Assembly: GCA_021850745.1 (NCBI GenBank)
Contig: JAJZKX010000037.1
Coordinates: forward strand, 1-10,804
Length of the DNA stretch: 10,804 bases
Reading direction: 5' to 3'
DNA from: Thermoplasmata archaeon
GTDB lineage: Archaea > Thermoplasmatota > Thermoplasmata > Thermoplasmatales > Thermoplasmataceae
The notes beneath the pieces were generated by a model that saw only the letters and a list, made by a program, of their open reading frames with translations, made no database searches and was not told the origin of the DNA. Below, in pieces: positions 1 through 7,612 of this stretch (position 1 is its first letter; each line of letters opens with the position of its first letter). The translations under genes and the position numbers were made by a program.

Positions 1-210
1 GCGTTCTGGCCTGACTGGAAGCGAAATCTGGTGAAGTCCGGATATAAACTGGAAAGAGGGAGATTTACCCTTTCCGGAAAACCCGGCATTGGTGTGGACG
101 TAGACGAAAAGATTGTAAACTCCAACGCCGTTGAGGGCATGGAACCCTTTGATCCCAAAGAACCACCGTGGGTGGTCTCCGGGACATACAGGGCCCCAAG
201 TGGAAAGTGA
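1..210 (+). CDS. Enolase-superfamily protein, C-terminal end (probable sugar-acid dehydratase), 5' partial
   Basis: An open frame enters from the left edge and stops at TGA 208-210, giving the last 69 residues of a protein. It contains GRFTLSGKPGIGVDVDEKIV, which matches the 'G..PGLGv.vde' turn near the C-terminus of mandelate-racemase/muconate-lactonizing-type enolase-superfamily enzymes (seen in the sequence, family from memory). In Thermoplasmata this superfamily includes the gluconate/galactonate dehydratases of the non-phosphorylative Entner-Doudoroff pathway, so a sugar-acid dehydratase is the best guess. The barrel catalytic residues (metal ligands, Lys/His bases) lie outside the window, so the substrate cannot be read. 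The stop is one base before the next ATG, implying co-transcription with the KaiC-like gene. Its base usage looks like that of its neighbours. Confidence 0.62.
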   Translation, partial: AFWPDWKRNLVKSGYKLERGRFTLSGKPGIGVDVDEKIVNSNAVEGMEPFDPKEPPWVVSGTYRAPSGK

Positions 211-211
211 T

Positions 212-1111
212 ATGACCGAGTCCCCGCAGGAATCTTCAGACGGAAAGCTCCAGGAGCTCCTTGAACAGAAGAGGAAGCTTTTGGAGGAACTTGAGGAGAC
301 GAGAAGCCTCCTTGACAAAGTAGAAACCTCGATCAGGGAGATCTCTCCGGATCTCACTTCTGAGAGCAAGGAACCAGAAGGCAATGCAAGGGTTCCTTCC
401 GGCTTTTCCAGGCTGGATGACCTCCTGCATGGAGGATATCCACGGGCGTCGAACATACTTCTCAGCGGCCCCCCATACAGCTCGAAATTTTCTGTTGCAG
501 ACAGGTTTATAGTTTCATCGCTCCGGGAGTCCTGCCCCGTAATTGTTGTCCTGCTGGACCAGCCCATTTCAGATGTCAAGGCTGACCTCTACGCCCTTGG
601 CATTTCGCCGGAGGCCTATGAGGAGAGCGGCCACCTGAAGTTTGTGGACGCATATTCCAAGAGCATACAGATGGAAAGCAGCGACAGGAACGCTGTTGTC
701 CTTGACAATGTTGGGATTATCAGCAATTTCCTGAAATCCATGGACCAGATATGCACCACAGTCCTTACAAAGATGGGAAAATACCGGATGGTATTTTTTT
801 CCCTGACTGCATGGATCACACAGTCCTCAGAGGACAAGATGTTCCCAAAGGCGTTGCAGCATTTCTCACAGAGGAGGAAGATGGAAGGCTCTACGACCCT
901 GTACCTTATTGAGGACGGCATTTTCCAGAGAAGCCTGTATGAAAACATGAATTACTTCATGGACGGATCTATAGAATTCAGGAGCGAAGCATCGGTTGAA
1001 TACCTCAGGGTCAGAGGAATGAAGGAAGCCCGATCCAGGGACTGGATTGAAGTGGTCAGGAACAACAAAGACCTTACACTCGGTTCATTCGAGCTGAAAA
1101 GAATAAGATAA
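212..1111 (+). CDS. KaiC/RAD55-family RecA-like ATPase domain protein with N-terminal coiled coil and degenerate P-loop
   Basis: This 299-residue protein starts at ATG 212, one base after the upstream stop and behind GGAAAGTGA. The open frame extends back to 131, but that extension overlaps the upstream gene and is rejected. Residues about 11-46 are charged heptad-like (LQELLEQKRKLLEELEE...), a probable coiled coil. Residues 62-93 carry the KaiC-family entry 'PSGFSRLDDLLHGGYPRASNILLSGPP', followed by a P-loop that reads GPPYSSKF instead of GxxGxGK[S/T]: Lys92 is kept, but the glycine before it and the Ser/Thr after it are gone. AVVLDN (about 161-166) sits where a Walker B strand would be. The C-terminal FMDGSIEFR...EYLRVRGMK matches the KaiC-family end 'aDgvi.l.....eR.lrV.KmRg'. 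Such proteins are soluble signalling or assembly ATPases; the partner is unknown. ATP binding may be weak or lost. Converges with the hydrogenase-related operon. Confidence 0.8.
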   Translation: MTESPQESSDGKLQELLEQKRKLLEELEETRSLLDKVETSIREISPDLTSESKEPEGNARVPSGFSRLDDLLHGGYPRASNILLSGPPYSSKFSVADRFIVSSLRESCPVIVVLLDQPISDVKADLYALGISPEAYEESGHLKFVDAYSKSIQMESSDRNAVVLDNVGIISNFLKSMDQICTTVLTKMGKYRMVFFSLTAWITQSSEDKMFPKALQHFSQRRKMEGSTTLYLIEDGIFQRSLYENMNYFMDGSIEFRSEASVEYLRVRGMKEARSRDWIEVVRNNKDLTLGSFELKRIR

Positions 1112-1118
1112 TTTTTTT
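1112..1118 (+). terminator. T7 tract ending the KaiC-like transcript
   Basis: A run of seven T follows directly on the TAA of the KaiC-like gene. Archaeal RNA polymerase terminates at such oligo-T tracts without a hairpin. The tract overlaps the last bases of the opposing HyfB-like gene (stop at 1117-1119), so the two convergent genes share it. Confidence 0.5.
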
Positions 1119-2868
1119 AGAATTCCACCGCAATTATCATTATGACCATGAAAGCCGCAATCATGTAGATCATATACCAGCTGATCGAACTGTTCATGAT
1201 CCTAAGGGTGATGAATTTGCTCACTGCCCTGTATCCCTTTCCAATGTCATTCATTATGAGCCAGAACACATCTATGACCGTAACAGCGCTCCCAAATGCG
1301 CCGGCCTTAGTCCGCAGGACTCTCCTCAGCATTAAGCGTATGTTGTTGGAATAGGCGTATGAGGTGTATGAGTCCACTTCAACAGAACCCCCGTTCCAGA
1401 CCGGAACTTCCCTCAGCCTCGGTTTCCTGAAAACGGCATAGGCCAAAAGCGAGAAAACAGTGATGAGCATTAAAACATAATCTGGAGAGATAAGGCCGAA
1501 GTCAGCGGCCCCAAACCGTGAAGTGATCATGAAGCCGTTGAAGACAAGAACCCCAGGTATTCCTGAAATGAACAGGCCTGATACTATGAAGATGGAAATT
1601 GCGAAGAGGAAGATGAGCAGCATGCCAATTCCTGATATTATGGCCTGATTTGGCTCCTGCTTCCTGCCCAGGCCCCTGCGGAAGAGGTTTCCGAATGCCA
1701 GGATTTTCATCATTGAGCCTGTGGCCATGCCTTCCCCAAGTGCAATTACCGAACCAATCACTATGGCACTCATTCCAGGGGCGCCCCCTGAGTAAGCCTC
1801 CATGAAAAATGCCTCGAGAAGCATCCATGTGGCAAGTCCGCCAAGAGTCGGGAACAGCCCTGAGAGTGACATGGTGGTAAGCATTGTCCCCACCCTCTGA
1901 GTATAGGACGTCGGGTGATCACTCTCACCGAAGTACTCCCCAGGTGAGTTTCCGATGGAAAAGAACAGCCCTGTCTTGGAGATTGAGTGAGCCATAGCGA
2001 ATATGATTATTGTCATGAAGATGAACTGCCTTAGCACTGGCTCAGAAGCGACAAGGTATAGCCCCATTGCAGACAGGATTGCAGCATTGTTCTCTATTGT
2101 GCTGAATCCCGCGAGCATCTTCATGTTCTCAGAAATGTATGCATATATGGAAGCGAAAAGGATGGAGATGGATCCTATGGCAAGGAAGAGATACCCTATC
2201 CAGATAACATCCGGGCTGAGCAGGATCATCTTCATTATGACGTAAACGCCCATGAGCGTCATGGTCGCGCTCAAGGCCGCTGAAGCATTTGCAGGTGCGT
2301 TCCCGTGGGCAATGGGAAGCCATTCGCTTATCATGAACGGCGTCATTCCCATCTTGATGAGTGCGCCCAGTGAAATAAGAAGCAATGGGCCATAAGATGC
2401 ACTCAGCGAGAAGTCTATGGTTCCAGTTGAGAAGAATGCGTATGCCGCGCCAGCCACAATAAGGATAGTGCTGAATTCACTGAACATCATGAAAGTGAAA
2501 GCAGGCCCGCTATCCTTCTTGTTCATCCCGACTATGACATATGCAGGTATGGACATGGTCTCCCACCCAGTTATGAGCAGAAGGTAATTTGTGGACTGGA
2601 GTATGGCCATCATACCCATTATCATGAGGGCCAGTGAAGAGGCAAGCCACTTGCCATAGTGTTTATCATAGGAAATGGAGTAGATCGAAACCAGGATCCA
2701 TACGATGCAGGCAATGAGTATGAAATAACTCATCTGGTCCAATGGGTTGAAACCCGACCATGCAAAATAGGCAGAGCCAGCCATAATCCCAAAGTATGCC
2801 CCGCGCTTCCAGTACAGGCCCGCCAGTGCAGAAATGCCCAGTATTGCTATGGCGATGTAGGAAAGCAA
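1117..2868 (-). CDS. HyfB-like antiporter-type membrane subunit of hydrogenase-related complex
   Basis: This 583-residue polytopic membrane protein belongs to the Mrp/NuoL-NuoM-NuoN/HyfB family, the proton-pumping-type subunits of complex I and group 4 hydrogenases. Visible family residues: Glu103 in LLLITGWETMSIPAYV, Lys172 in GALIKMGMTPF, His188 in EWLPIAHGNAPANASA, the motif FSTIENNAAIL (255-265), and His294/Lys298 in AHSISKTGLFF. These are the charged residues that line the ion path. The C-terminal part (about 480-583) carries the HyfB/MrpA-like VPVWNGGSVEVDSYTSYAYSN segment and a final hydrophobic helix. The start is TTG 2866-2868 immediately after the TGA of the small-subunit gene, behind GGGGTG on the coding strand; the next in-frame Met is residue 29, too far into the protein. 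Last gene of the operon. Its 3' end faces the KaiC-like gene with five bases between stops. Confidence 0.9.
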   Translation of the reverse strand: MLSYIAIAILGISALAGLYWKRGAYFGIMAGSAYFAWSGFNPLDQMSYFILIACIVWILVSIYSISYDKHYGKWLASSLALMIMGMMAILQSTNYLLLITGWETMSIPAYVIVGMNKKDSGPAFTFMMFSEFSTILIVAGAAYAFFSTGTIDFSLSASYGPLLLISLGALIKMGMTPFMISEWLPIAHGNAPANASAALSATMTLMGVYVIMKMILLSPDVIWIGYLFLAIGSISILFASIYAYISENMKMLAGFSTIENNAAILSAMGLYLVASEPVLRQFIFMTIIIFAMAHSISKTGLFFSIGNSPGEYFGESDHPTSYTQRVGTMLTTMSLSGLFPTLGGLATWMLLEAFFMEAYSGGAPGMSAIVIGSVIALGEGMATGSMMKILAFGNLFRRGLGRKQEPNQAIISGIGMLLIFLFAISIFIVSGLFISGIPGVLVFNGFMITSRFGAADFGLISPDYVLMLITVFSLLAYAVFRKPRLREVPVWNGGSVEVDSYTSYAYSNNIRLMLRRVLRTKAGAFGSAVTVIDVFWLIMNDIGKGYRAVSKFITLRIMNSSISWYMIYMIAAFMVIMIIAVEF

Positions 2869-3492
2869 TCAAACACCCCTGGCCCTTGATAAGGCCTCAA
2901 GTATTGTGTAAGGCGAAGGGGGGCAACCTGCTATCTCCACATGGTACTGTTCCCTCTCCATTGGCGATTTCCCAATGATTCCCCCTGAAATAGCACATGC
3001 CCCAAGGGAGATGATCAGCTTAGGTTCAGGCATGGCCTCATAAGCATTCTTCAGGGCTTCCTTCATCCTTTCCGTCTGTACGCCCATTACAACGATGGCG
3101 TCGGCATGCCGAGGAGTATTCGTCATGAAAATGTTGAGCCTGTTTGCGTCGTACTGGGGATCGAATATGGTTCCAAGTTCCACATTGCATGCCCCACAGG
3201 CACCGCTGTCCAGCTTGTAAATGTAGAAAGACTTCTTCAGCAACGGCTGGGTTTTCCTCACCTGGAATATGCCCTGTTTCCCTGTGGGCTTGTACTGGGG
3301 CTCGCATAGCCTGCAGAAAATGCACCTGCCGGGGTCCCACATGCCTTCCTTTATAGCTTCTGTCGGGCAGTATGGCTCTGCGTTCCCGTCAAGGTAAGAT
3401 GGCCAAAGGGGTGGCTCCTCAGGCGGGGCAAGTGGGAATTTCTCTGTTTTTCTCCCTTTCCGGAGGCCTTCGCCAAACCAGAAGTTGCTCAT
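2869..3492 (-). CDS. Fused single-cluster ferredoxin / [NiFe]-hydrogenase small-subunit-like (NuoB/HyfI) protein
   Basis: A 207-residue electron-transfer subunit. I chose ATG 3490-3492 because it overlaps the stop of the large-subunit gene as ATGA and follows GGGGTGGT; the ORF extends ten residues further to an ATG at 3522, which is less likely. N-terminal part: Cys42-Pro ... Cys57-x2-Cys60-x2-Cys63, i.e. half of a 2[4Fe-4S] ferredoxin (one CP plus one CxxCxxC), enough for one [4Fe-4S] cluster, as in the HycF/NuoI electron carrier. C-terminal part: GACGACNVEL (Cys99, Cys102), LGACAISGG (Cys166) and GCPPSPY (Cys190), the four ligands of the proximal cluster (N2 in complex I). The family usually encodes ferredoxin and small subunit as separate proteins. 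All eight ligands are present, so it should carry two clusters. It sits beside the large subunit on the cytoplasmic face of the membrane arm. Confidence 0.88.
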   Translation of the reverse strand: MSNFWFGEGLRKGRKTEKFPLAPPEEPPLWPSYLDGNAEPYCPTEAIKEGMWDPGRCIFCRLCEPQYKPTGKQGIFQVRKTQPLLKKSFYIYKLDSGACGACNVELGTIFDPQYDANRLNIFMTNTPRHADAIVVMGVQTERMKEALKNAYEAMPEPKLIISLGACAISGGIIGKSPMEREQYHVEIAGCPPSPYTILEALSRARGV

Positions 3493-4658
3493 CTGATGAC
3501 CACCCCGATTTCTGATATCCATATGCCGAAGCTTTCCCAGTTGAAATGGAAGTCAGTGAATATGTTCCCCTTCATGGATTCCTGGAATGCCCTTACATTC
3601 AGCACTCCTGGAGATACGTGCCAGATGTCCTCCAGCTTGCCGTCCCTGATCTTCACATAATAGAAGATGTCCCCCTGGGGACTTTCCAGCCGGGCACAGC
3701 CCTCCCCATCCCCTGCTTTGCTTACATGCCTATCCGTTTCCCTGAGGTTGCCAAGTGATGCAATGATGTCGATTGAGTTCAGGATCTCCTCACCTCTTAC
3801 GCTGAACCTGCCGAAGCAGTCCTTTTCCTCCCTTACTGCCGGGAAGAAAGGTGTGTCACCGTATGGAAGGAGCCCTGAGTCTAGCCGTGAGTCGTATCTC
3901 AGGCCGGAAGCCCTGGCAGCAGGGCCGCTAAGGAACTGGTCCTTAGTTACCCCATTGTTCTGAAGCCTGTTGAGGAATATCTTTGATTCCAGCAGCGCGT
4001 AAAATATCCTTTCAAACTCCTGCCTGGCCACATTGAGTTTTTCATTAATTCCAGAATATGCAATTGATGCATAGCCTGGGGCATTAACTCCAAAGAAGAA
4101 ACGGTGTCCTGATGCCGATGAAATTATCCGTGAGACCTTCTCCCTCAGGTACCCAAGCTGATTTGTAGGGACGCCAAATCCTGCTGGTTCGCACATCCTT
4201 TTCATGACCTCAAGGTTGCTCCTTATGCGCTCAAGTTCGAGCTGCAGTATCCTTGCCTTCTGCACCTCCTCGCTGGTTTCGATGCCAAGTGCATCCTCCA
4301 CTGCCATGAGGAAAGCCAATGAATTGCTTGCGGCATGAAAGCCGTTGATCCTTTCAACCATGAGAAGGGCTGTTTCAATGCCCTGCCCCTTAAGCTTCAG
4401 CTCCCTTGCTTTGAAGTATGGGTCAACGCCAACAGAATTGATCAGTTCCCCGGGAGTGGTGAGGCTGATTCCAACAGATTCCATCAGGCCTCCTGTGGAG
4501 GGCCCATACTGGAAGTTGAACTCCCCCGCCGCCATTTTGTGCACGTGAATGTCCCCGTATCCCTGTGGGGCTGCTTCCGAAATGCTACCAGAGTACACAT
4601 GGTATCCGCCTCCTGGGCCGAGGTATCTTCCTGCAGGTTCTCCAAACTTATAATGCAC
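3489..4658 (-). CDS. Large subunit of hydrogenase-related (Ehr-type) complex, lacking all [NiFe] cysteine ligands
   Basis: This 389-residue NuoD/HyfG-family protein starts at GTG 4656-4658, preceded by a good ribosome binding site (GGTGGTGA, six bases spacing) and overlapping the HyfF-like gene by 11 bases. It has no N-terminal NuoC-type domain. The family core is clear: FQYGPSTGG (49-57), the helix VERINGFHAASNSLAFLMAVEDALG (101-125), REKVSRIISSASGHRFFFG (172-190) and a C-terminal NIFTDFHFNWES (365-376). In group 4 hydrogenases these read ERICGxC and DPCxxC. Here the four ligand cysteines are Asn105, His108, His371 and Trp374, and the only cysteines (156, 281, 321) lie elsewhere. The protein therefore cannot bind a standard NiFe(CN)2CO site. 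The GPxHP histidine used for quinone in complex I is also missing (GPST). The substrate is unknown; its position in an intact operon argues against a decayed gene. Confidence 0.9.
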   Translation of the reverse strand: MHYKFGEPAGRYLGPGGGYHVYSGSISEAAPQGYGDIHVHKMAAGEFNFQYGPSTGGLMESVGISLTTPGELINSVGVDPYFKARELKLKGQGIETALLMVERINGFHAASNSLAFLMAVEDALGIETSEEVQKARILQLELERIRSNLEVMKRMCEPAGFGVPTNQLGYLREKVSRIISSASGHRFFFGVNAPGYASIAYSGINEKLNVARQEFERIFYALLESKIFLNRLQNNGVTKDQFLSGPAARASGLRYDSRLDSGLLPYGDTPFFPAVREEKDCFGRFSVRGEEILNSIDIIASLGNLRETDRHVSKAGDGEGCARLESPQGDIFYYVKIRDGKLEDIWHVSPGVLNVRAFQESMKGNIFTDFHFNWESFGIWISEIGVVIR

Positions 4659-5994
4659 CGATAGTCACCACCACGTAAATGATTCCAATGAGCAGGGGAA
4701 TTGCGGAGGAAAGCAGTGCAAGGCCCGACATGACCGGTTCCTCTTCCCCATTCTTTTCAGCTTCCCCGTGAAAGACCATCTTTGTTATGTTGTAATTGAC
4801 GGAAATGAATGCGGCCATGACGAAGAAGAGCAGCAGCACAAGCTGTGCATAATAATGCACAGTGAAAAGTGAATAGAATATGAGAAATTCGCCAAAGAAC
4901 GTCCCGAAAGGAGGGGTCCCAGTGACGGCAAATGATGAGAGGAGAAGGGCGCTTGAGGTTTCAGGCATGGATTTCCAGAGTCCGCGGACGCCATCGATCA
5001 TCTTGTTTCCGGTGTATCTCAGGATGCTTCCTGACGAATAGAAAGCACCAGCCTTTCCGAAACTGTGGGAAAGGAGTAGGAGCAAAGCCCCGATCAGGCC
5101 ATATTGCCCTCCAACAGCCATTCCCACCAGCGCAATATTCATGTTTTCCATGGTGGAATAGGCAAACATTCTCTTGTAACGTGTCTGGTACCCCAGGAAC
5201 AGTGACGCTGCAATGACAGATATGACACCCGCCCATACAAACAGGTCCCTCAACGGGTCAATTTCATAAATTCTATAAAGTACGTATAATGCAGTTGGTA
5301 GGAGTACCCCGGAAAACATGGCGCTTATTGGAGATGGGGCTTCACTATGAGCGTCTGGAAGCCATGTATGCACGGGGAACACTCCTACTTTTGTCCCAAA
5401 GCCTATGAGGGCTATGGCAACTGCTACATTCAGCGTAAGTGTAGGGACAGCCTTCATGGCAAGAATTGATGAGATCTGAAGGGTCCCGATTGAGTAATAG
5501 ATGAGAATGATTGAGATGAAGGCAAATGTTACACCTGCAGACACAATTACAATATATCTCCAGGTGGCTTCCGCGGAGGTTTCTGTTTTCTCCGTCATGA
5601 GCAGAAGCGCTGATGAAATAGTGGTGGCTTCAATGCCAACCCACATCAGTCCAAGGTTGTTTATCTCCAGGGAGAAGAGCATTGAAGTGGTGAATAGGGC
5701 CAGGAGAAGATTGAACAGGTTCTCCCCGATCCAGATCTCCTGATTCCTGAAGTAACTCTTGGAATAGACCTGGGACAGAAGATGGATCGATGTCACCATG
5801 AGAATGAATACCCATGTTGTGAAATCAACATAGAACGGCCCCGCGTATGGAATGAACTCATACAGGTAAAGGGCCAGGGCAACGTTAGCCAGAGATATTG
5901 CATTGTCGAGCCTCGGCACCCTTGAAAAGTACCCAAGGTAGGAGAGCAGCGGGAGTATGAGCGTAATTATCAGGAGAATGAAAACCAGGCTCAT
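4648..5994 (-). CDS. HyfF/NuoN-like antiporter-type membrane subunit
   Basis: A 448-residue polytopic membrane protein of the same ion-translocating family as the HyfB-like subunit but closer to HyfF/NuoN/NuoM in length. Key residues: Glu122 in GLMWVGIEATTISSALLL, Lys202 in ALIGFGTKVGVFPVHTWLPDAH, His209 and His216 in the same segment, AYSTMENMNIALVG (279-291), and His310/Lys314 in LLSHSFGKAGAF. All the positions expected for a proton path are kept. Late loops (PPFGTFFGEFLIF) are also family-typical. Its ATG (5992-5994) overlaps the stop of the HyfE-like gene as ATGA, and its 3' end overlaps the start of the large-subunit gene, so translation is probably coupled. It is the second of two such subunits here; full Hyf operons also have HyfD. 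Confidence 0.9.
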   Translation of the reverse strand: MSLVFILLIITLILPLLSYLGYFSRVPRLDNAISLANVALALYLYEFIPYAGPFYVDFTTWVFILMVTSIHLLSQVYSKSYFRNQEIWIGENLFNLLLALFTTSMLFSLEINNLGLMWVGIEATTISSALLLMTEKTETSAEATWRYIVIVSAGVTFAFISIILIYYSIGTLQISSILAMKAVPTLTLNVAVAIALIGFGTKVGVFPVHTWLPDAHSEAPSPISAMFSGVLLPTALYVLYRIYEIDPLRDLFVWAGVISVIAASLFLGYQTRYKRMFAYSTMENMNIALVGMAVGGQYGLIGALLLLLSHSFGKAGAFYSSGSILRYTGNKMIDGVRGLWKSMPETSSALLLSSFAVTGTPPFGTFFGEFLIFYSLFTVHYYAQLVLLLFFVMAAFISVNYNITKMVFHGEAEKNGEEEPVMSGLALLSSAIPLLIGIIYVVVTIGAL

Positions 5995-6638
5995 CCTCTC
6001 AGCTCCACCACCCTTTCGTGGGTGAACTTCTCTACCACTACTACAGAAGAGATTACAACCAGGGCAAGCACGTCGAGGAAAACGCTGGCCTCAATGAGTA
6101 GAGGTATTGGGAGGAGAAACACTGCAAAGAGCACAATTGCATTCTCCTCCTCTATGTATCCCATGATCTGTGCGTAAGTGGTTCTCCTGGAAGCTATCAG
6201 GAAAAGCCCCTGAAAGAAGAGAGCAAGCGGAAATACCAGAATTCCCTGGTTTCCCGTAATTGACTCTGTCCTGATGCCAGAAAATACAACCGAATAGACA
6301 ATAAGGACTGCCGTAAGCACAAATATAAGGCTGATGAGGAAAAGGTAGGCAACGCTCACATGCTTCTCGTGAAGGTGCACCTGGCTTTTCATGATCCCCT
6401 TCTCAAGGAAATATGTAATCAGAAATCCCCGCAGTACCACAAGGAGTGCAGCCAGGATGATGAAATCCGCATCACCAGTTATTATTCCCATCATGACCGA
6501 TATCACTGCGAGGAGAATTGACTGGACCAGCTGCCCGCGTATCATCGGCCTTATGAATTCCTGCCCCTGCATGTAAAATGCAGTGACCAGAATGAGGCTT
6601 GAGAGAGGAAACAGCAACTCTTCCACAAAAGTGCTCAT
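5991..6638 (-). CDS. HyfE-like small membrane subunit (NuoK-related C-terminal part)
   Basis: This 215-residue hydrophobic protein has several predicted membrane helices. The C-terminal half, AQIMGYIEEENAIVLFAVFLLP...LLIEASVFLDVLALVVISSVVV, matches the HyfE pattern 'Q..GYl..ENgi.l......p.liE.gvflDvl', including the two membrane glutamates that correspond to the proton-relay pair of NuoK. The start ATG 6636-6638 overlaps the HyfC-like stop as ATGA. The ribosome binding site is strong: GAGGTGATT on the coding strand at 6641-6649, within the end of the upstream gene. It links the HyfC-like and HyfF-like subunits in the membrane arm. No oddities in length or base usage. Confidence 0.87.
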   Translation of the reverse strand: MSTFVEELLFPLSSLILVTAFYMQGQEFIRPMIRGQLVQSILLAVISVMMGIITGDADFIILAALLVVLRGFLITYFLEKGIMKSQVHLHEKHVSVAYLFLISLIFVLTAVLIVYSVVFSGIRTESITGNQGILVFPLALFFQGLFLIASRRTTYAQIMGYIEEENAIVLFAVFLLPIPLLIEASVFLDVLALVVISSVVVVEKFTHERVVELRG

Positions 6639-7588
6639 ACAATCACCTCAGTGAATATCAGGAAAAGTATGGAAAATGTGAAGGCTGTTGCGAGGTAGTC
6701 CAGTACCCTGAAAAGCCTCAGCTTGGCAAGGGTCGTCTCCACAACAAGCACTATTCCAATAAGCAGTAACCATTTGGCAAACATCACTGGAATATCGAGG
6801 AGGAACCAGGGAGATGCCGCACTGAGTCCCCATGGGACAAGGAAAACATTCAGGAGTACTGACCCAAGAAGATACTGCTTGATGTAGCTGTTCCACTTGT
6901 TTATGGCAAGCAATTTTCCGCTGTACTCATAATTTGCAGCCTCATCAATCATCCCGAGCTCCTGGAGCCCTGCGCTCTCAAGAGGCAACTTCCCGGTCTC
7001 ATAGAGAAACAGCATGAAGAAAGCGAGTGTGGAGAAAATGTGGACAATAGAAATGTTCTGGAGGGGATTGGCTGCCAGAAAGTGGTTTGTTGTATAGGGG
7101 TTGTTTGTTGCTGTGATCAGGGAAACTGCAAAAAAGACAGTTATTAGGGTACCTTCCGAGAGGAAGTTGAATGAAAGCATCCTGGAAACCCCAAGGGCAG
7201 AGTAGTTGCTGTTGCTTCCCATGGCTGCAGCAACCTTGACAAAAGCTGCAAGGGAAAACATGATAGCCCCACCAAGAAAGTCCGCGGAAGCTGTGAAGTA
7301 AATAGGGGCGGGGATGAGAACAGGGATAATTATGGAAATCAGGGAGTAAATGCCGAATGCCACATATGGTGCATAGATGAAAATTATTCCGGAACCTGAC
7401 GGCTTCAAGGTCTCTTTTTTCAATAACTTAGCAAGGTCGTAATATGGCTGGAAAATGCTTGGTCCTTTCTTGGATTCAATAATACTCTTTGCCCTGTGGA
7501 ATATGCCTGCAAAAAGCGGAGACAATCCCACAACGAAGAAGTACTGCAGGAGCGTTTCAATTAACGTTATATATTCTATGCCAACCAC
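6635..7588 (-). CDS. HyfC/NuoH-like membrane anchor subunit
   Basis: This 317-residue polytopic protein is the membrane subunit that connects the Fe-S/large-subunit module to the ion-pumping arm (NuoH in complex I, HyfC/HycD in hydrogenases). Family signatures: LSPLFAGIFHRAKSIIESKKGPSIFQPYYDLAKLLKKE (about 22-59) and ELGMIDEAANYEYSGKLLAINKW (about 216-238), which matches 'ELtmihEa..lEYSGr.LAl..W'. The loop SRMLSFNFLSEGTL replaces the usual 'sRe....laEpal', keeping the Glu. The start is GTG 7586-7588: an in-frame TGA lies six codons upstream and no ATG occurs near, so GTG is the first usual start. First gene of the operon; a leader with hairpins and a candidate promoter precede it. The downstream gene overlaps its stop. 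Confidence 0.9.
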   Translation of the reverse strand: MVGIEYITLIETLLQYFFVVGLSPLFAGIFHRAKSIIESKKGPSIFQPYYDLAKLLKKETLKPSGSGIIFIYAPYVAFGIYSLISIIIPVLIPAPIYFTASADFLGGAIMFSLAAFVKVAAAMGSNSNYSALGVSRMLSFNFLSEGTLITVFFAVSLITATNNPYTTNHFLAANPLQNISIVHIFSTLAFFMLFLYETGKLPLESAGLQELGMIDEAANYEYSGKLLAINKWNSYIKQYLLGSVLLNVFLVPWGLSAASPWFLLDIPVMFAKWLLLIGIVLVVETTLAKLRLFRVLDYLATAFTFSILFLIFTEVIV

Positions 7589-7612
7589 CAGACGTTTTCG
7601 CAGGCGTCATTA

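Noticed and set aside
1502..1828. Long minus-strand frames inside the HyfB-like, small-subunit and large-subunit genes
   Set aside because: They are out-of-frame shadows of strongly supported genes.
3493..3516. A second C/D-like pattern on the plus strand: CTGATGA, 12 bases, CTGA
   Set aside because: The C box begins with C rather than A or G, there is no C' box or second D box, no terminal stem, and the bases lie inside two overlapping coding regions.
3489..4658. Calling the operon a true group 4 [NiFe] hydrogenase or formate hydrogenlyase
   Set aside because: The large subunit has none of the four nickel-iron ligand cysteines, and no formate dehydrogenase or maturation gene is present.
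3489..4658. Calling the complex a respiratory complex I
   Set aside because: No NuoC domain, no separate NuoI, no GPxHP histidine, and the membrane subunits resemble HyfB/C/E/F rather than the NuoA/J/K/L/M/N set.
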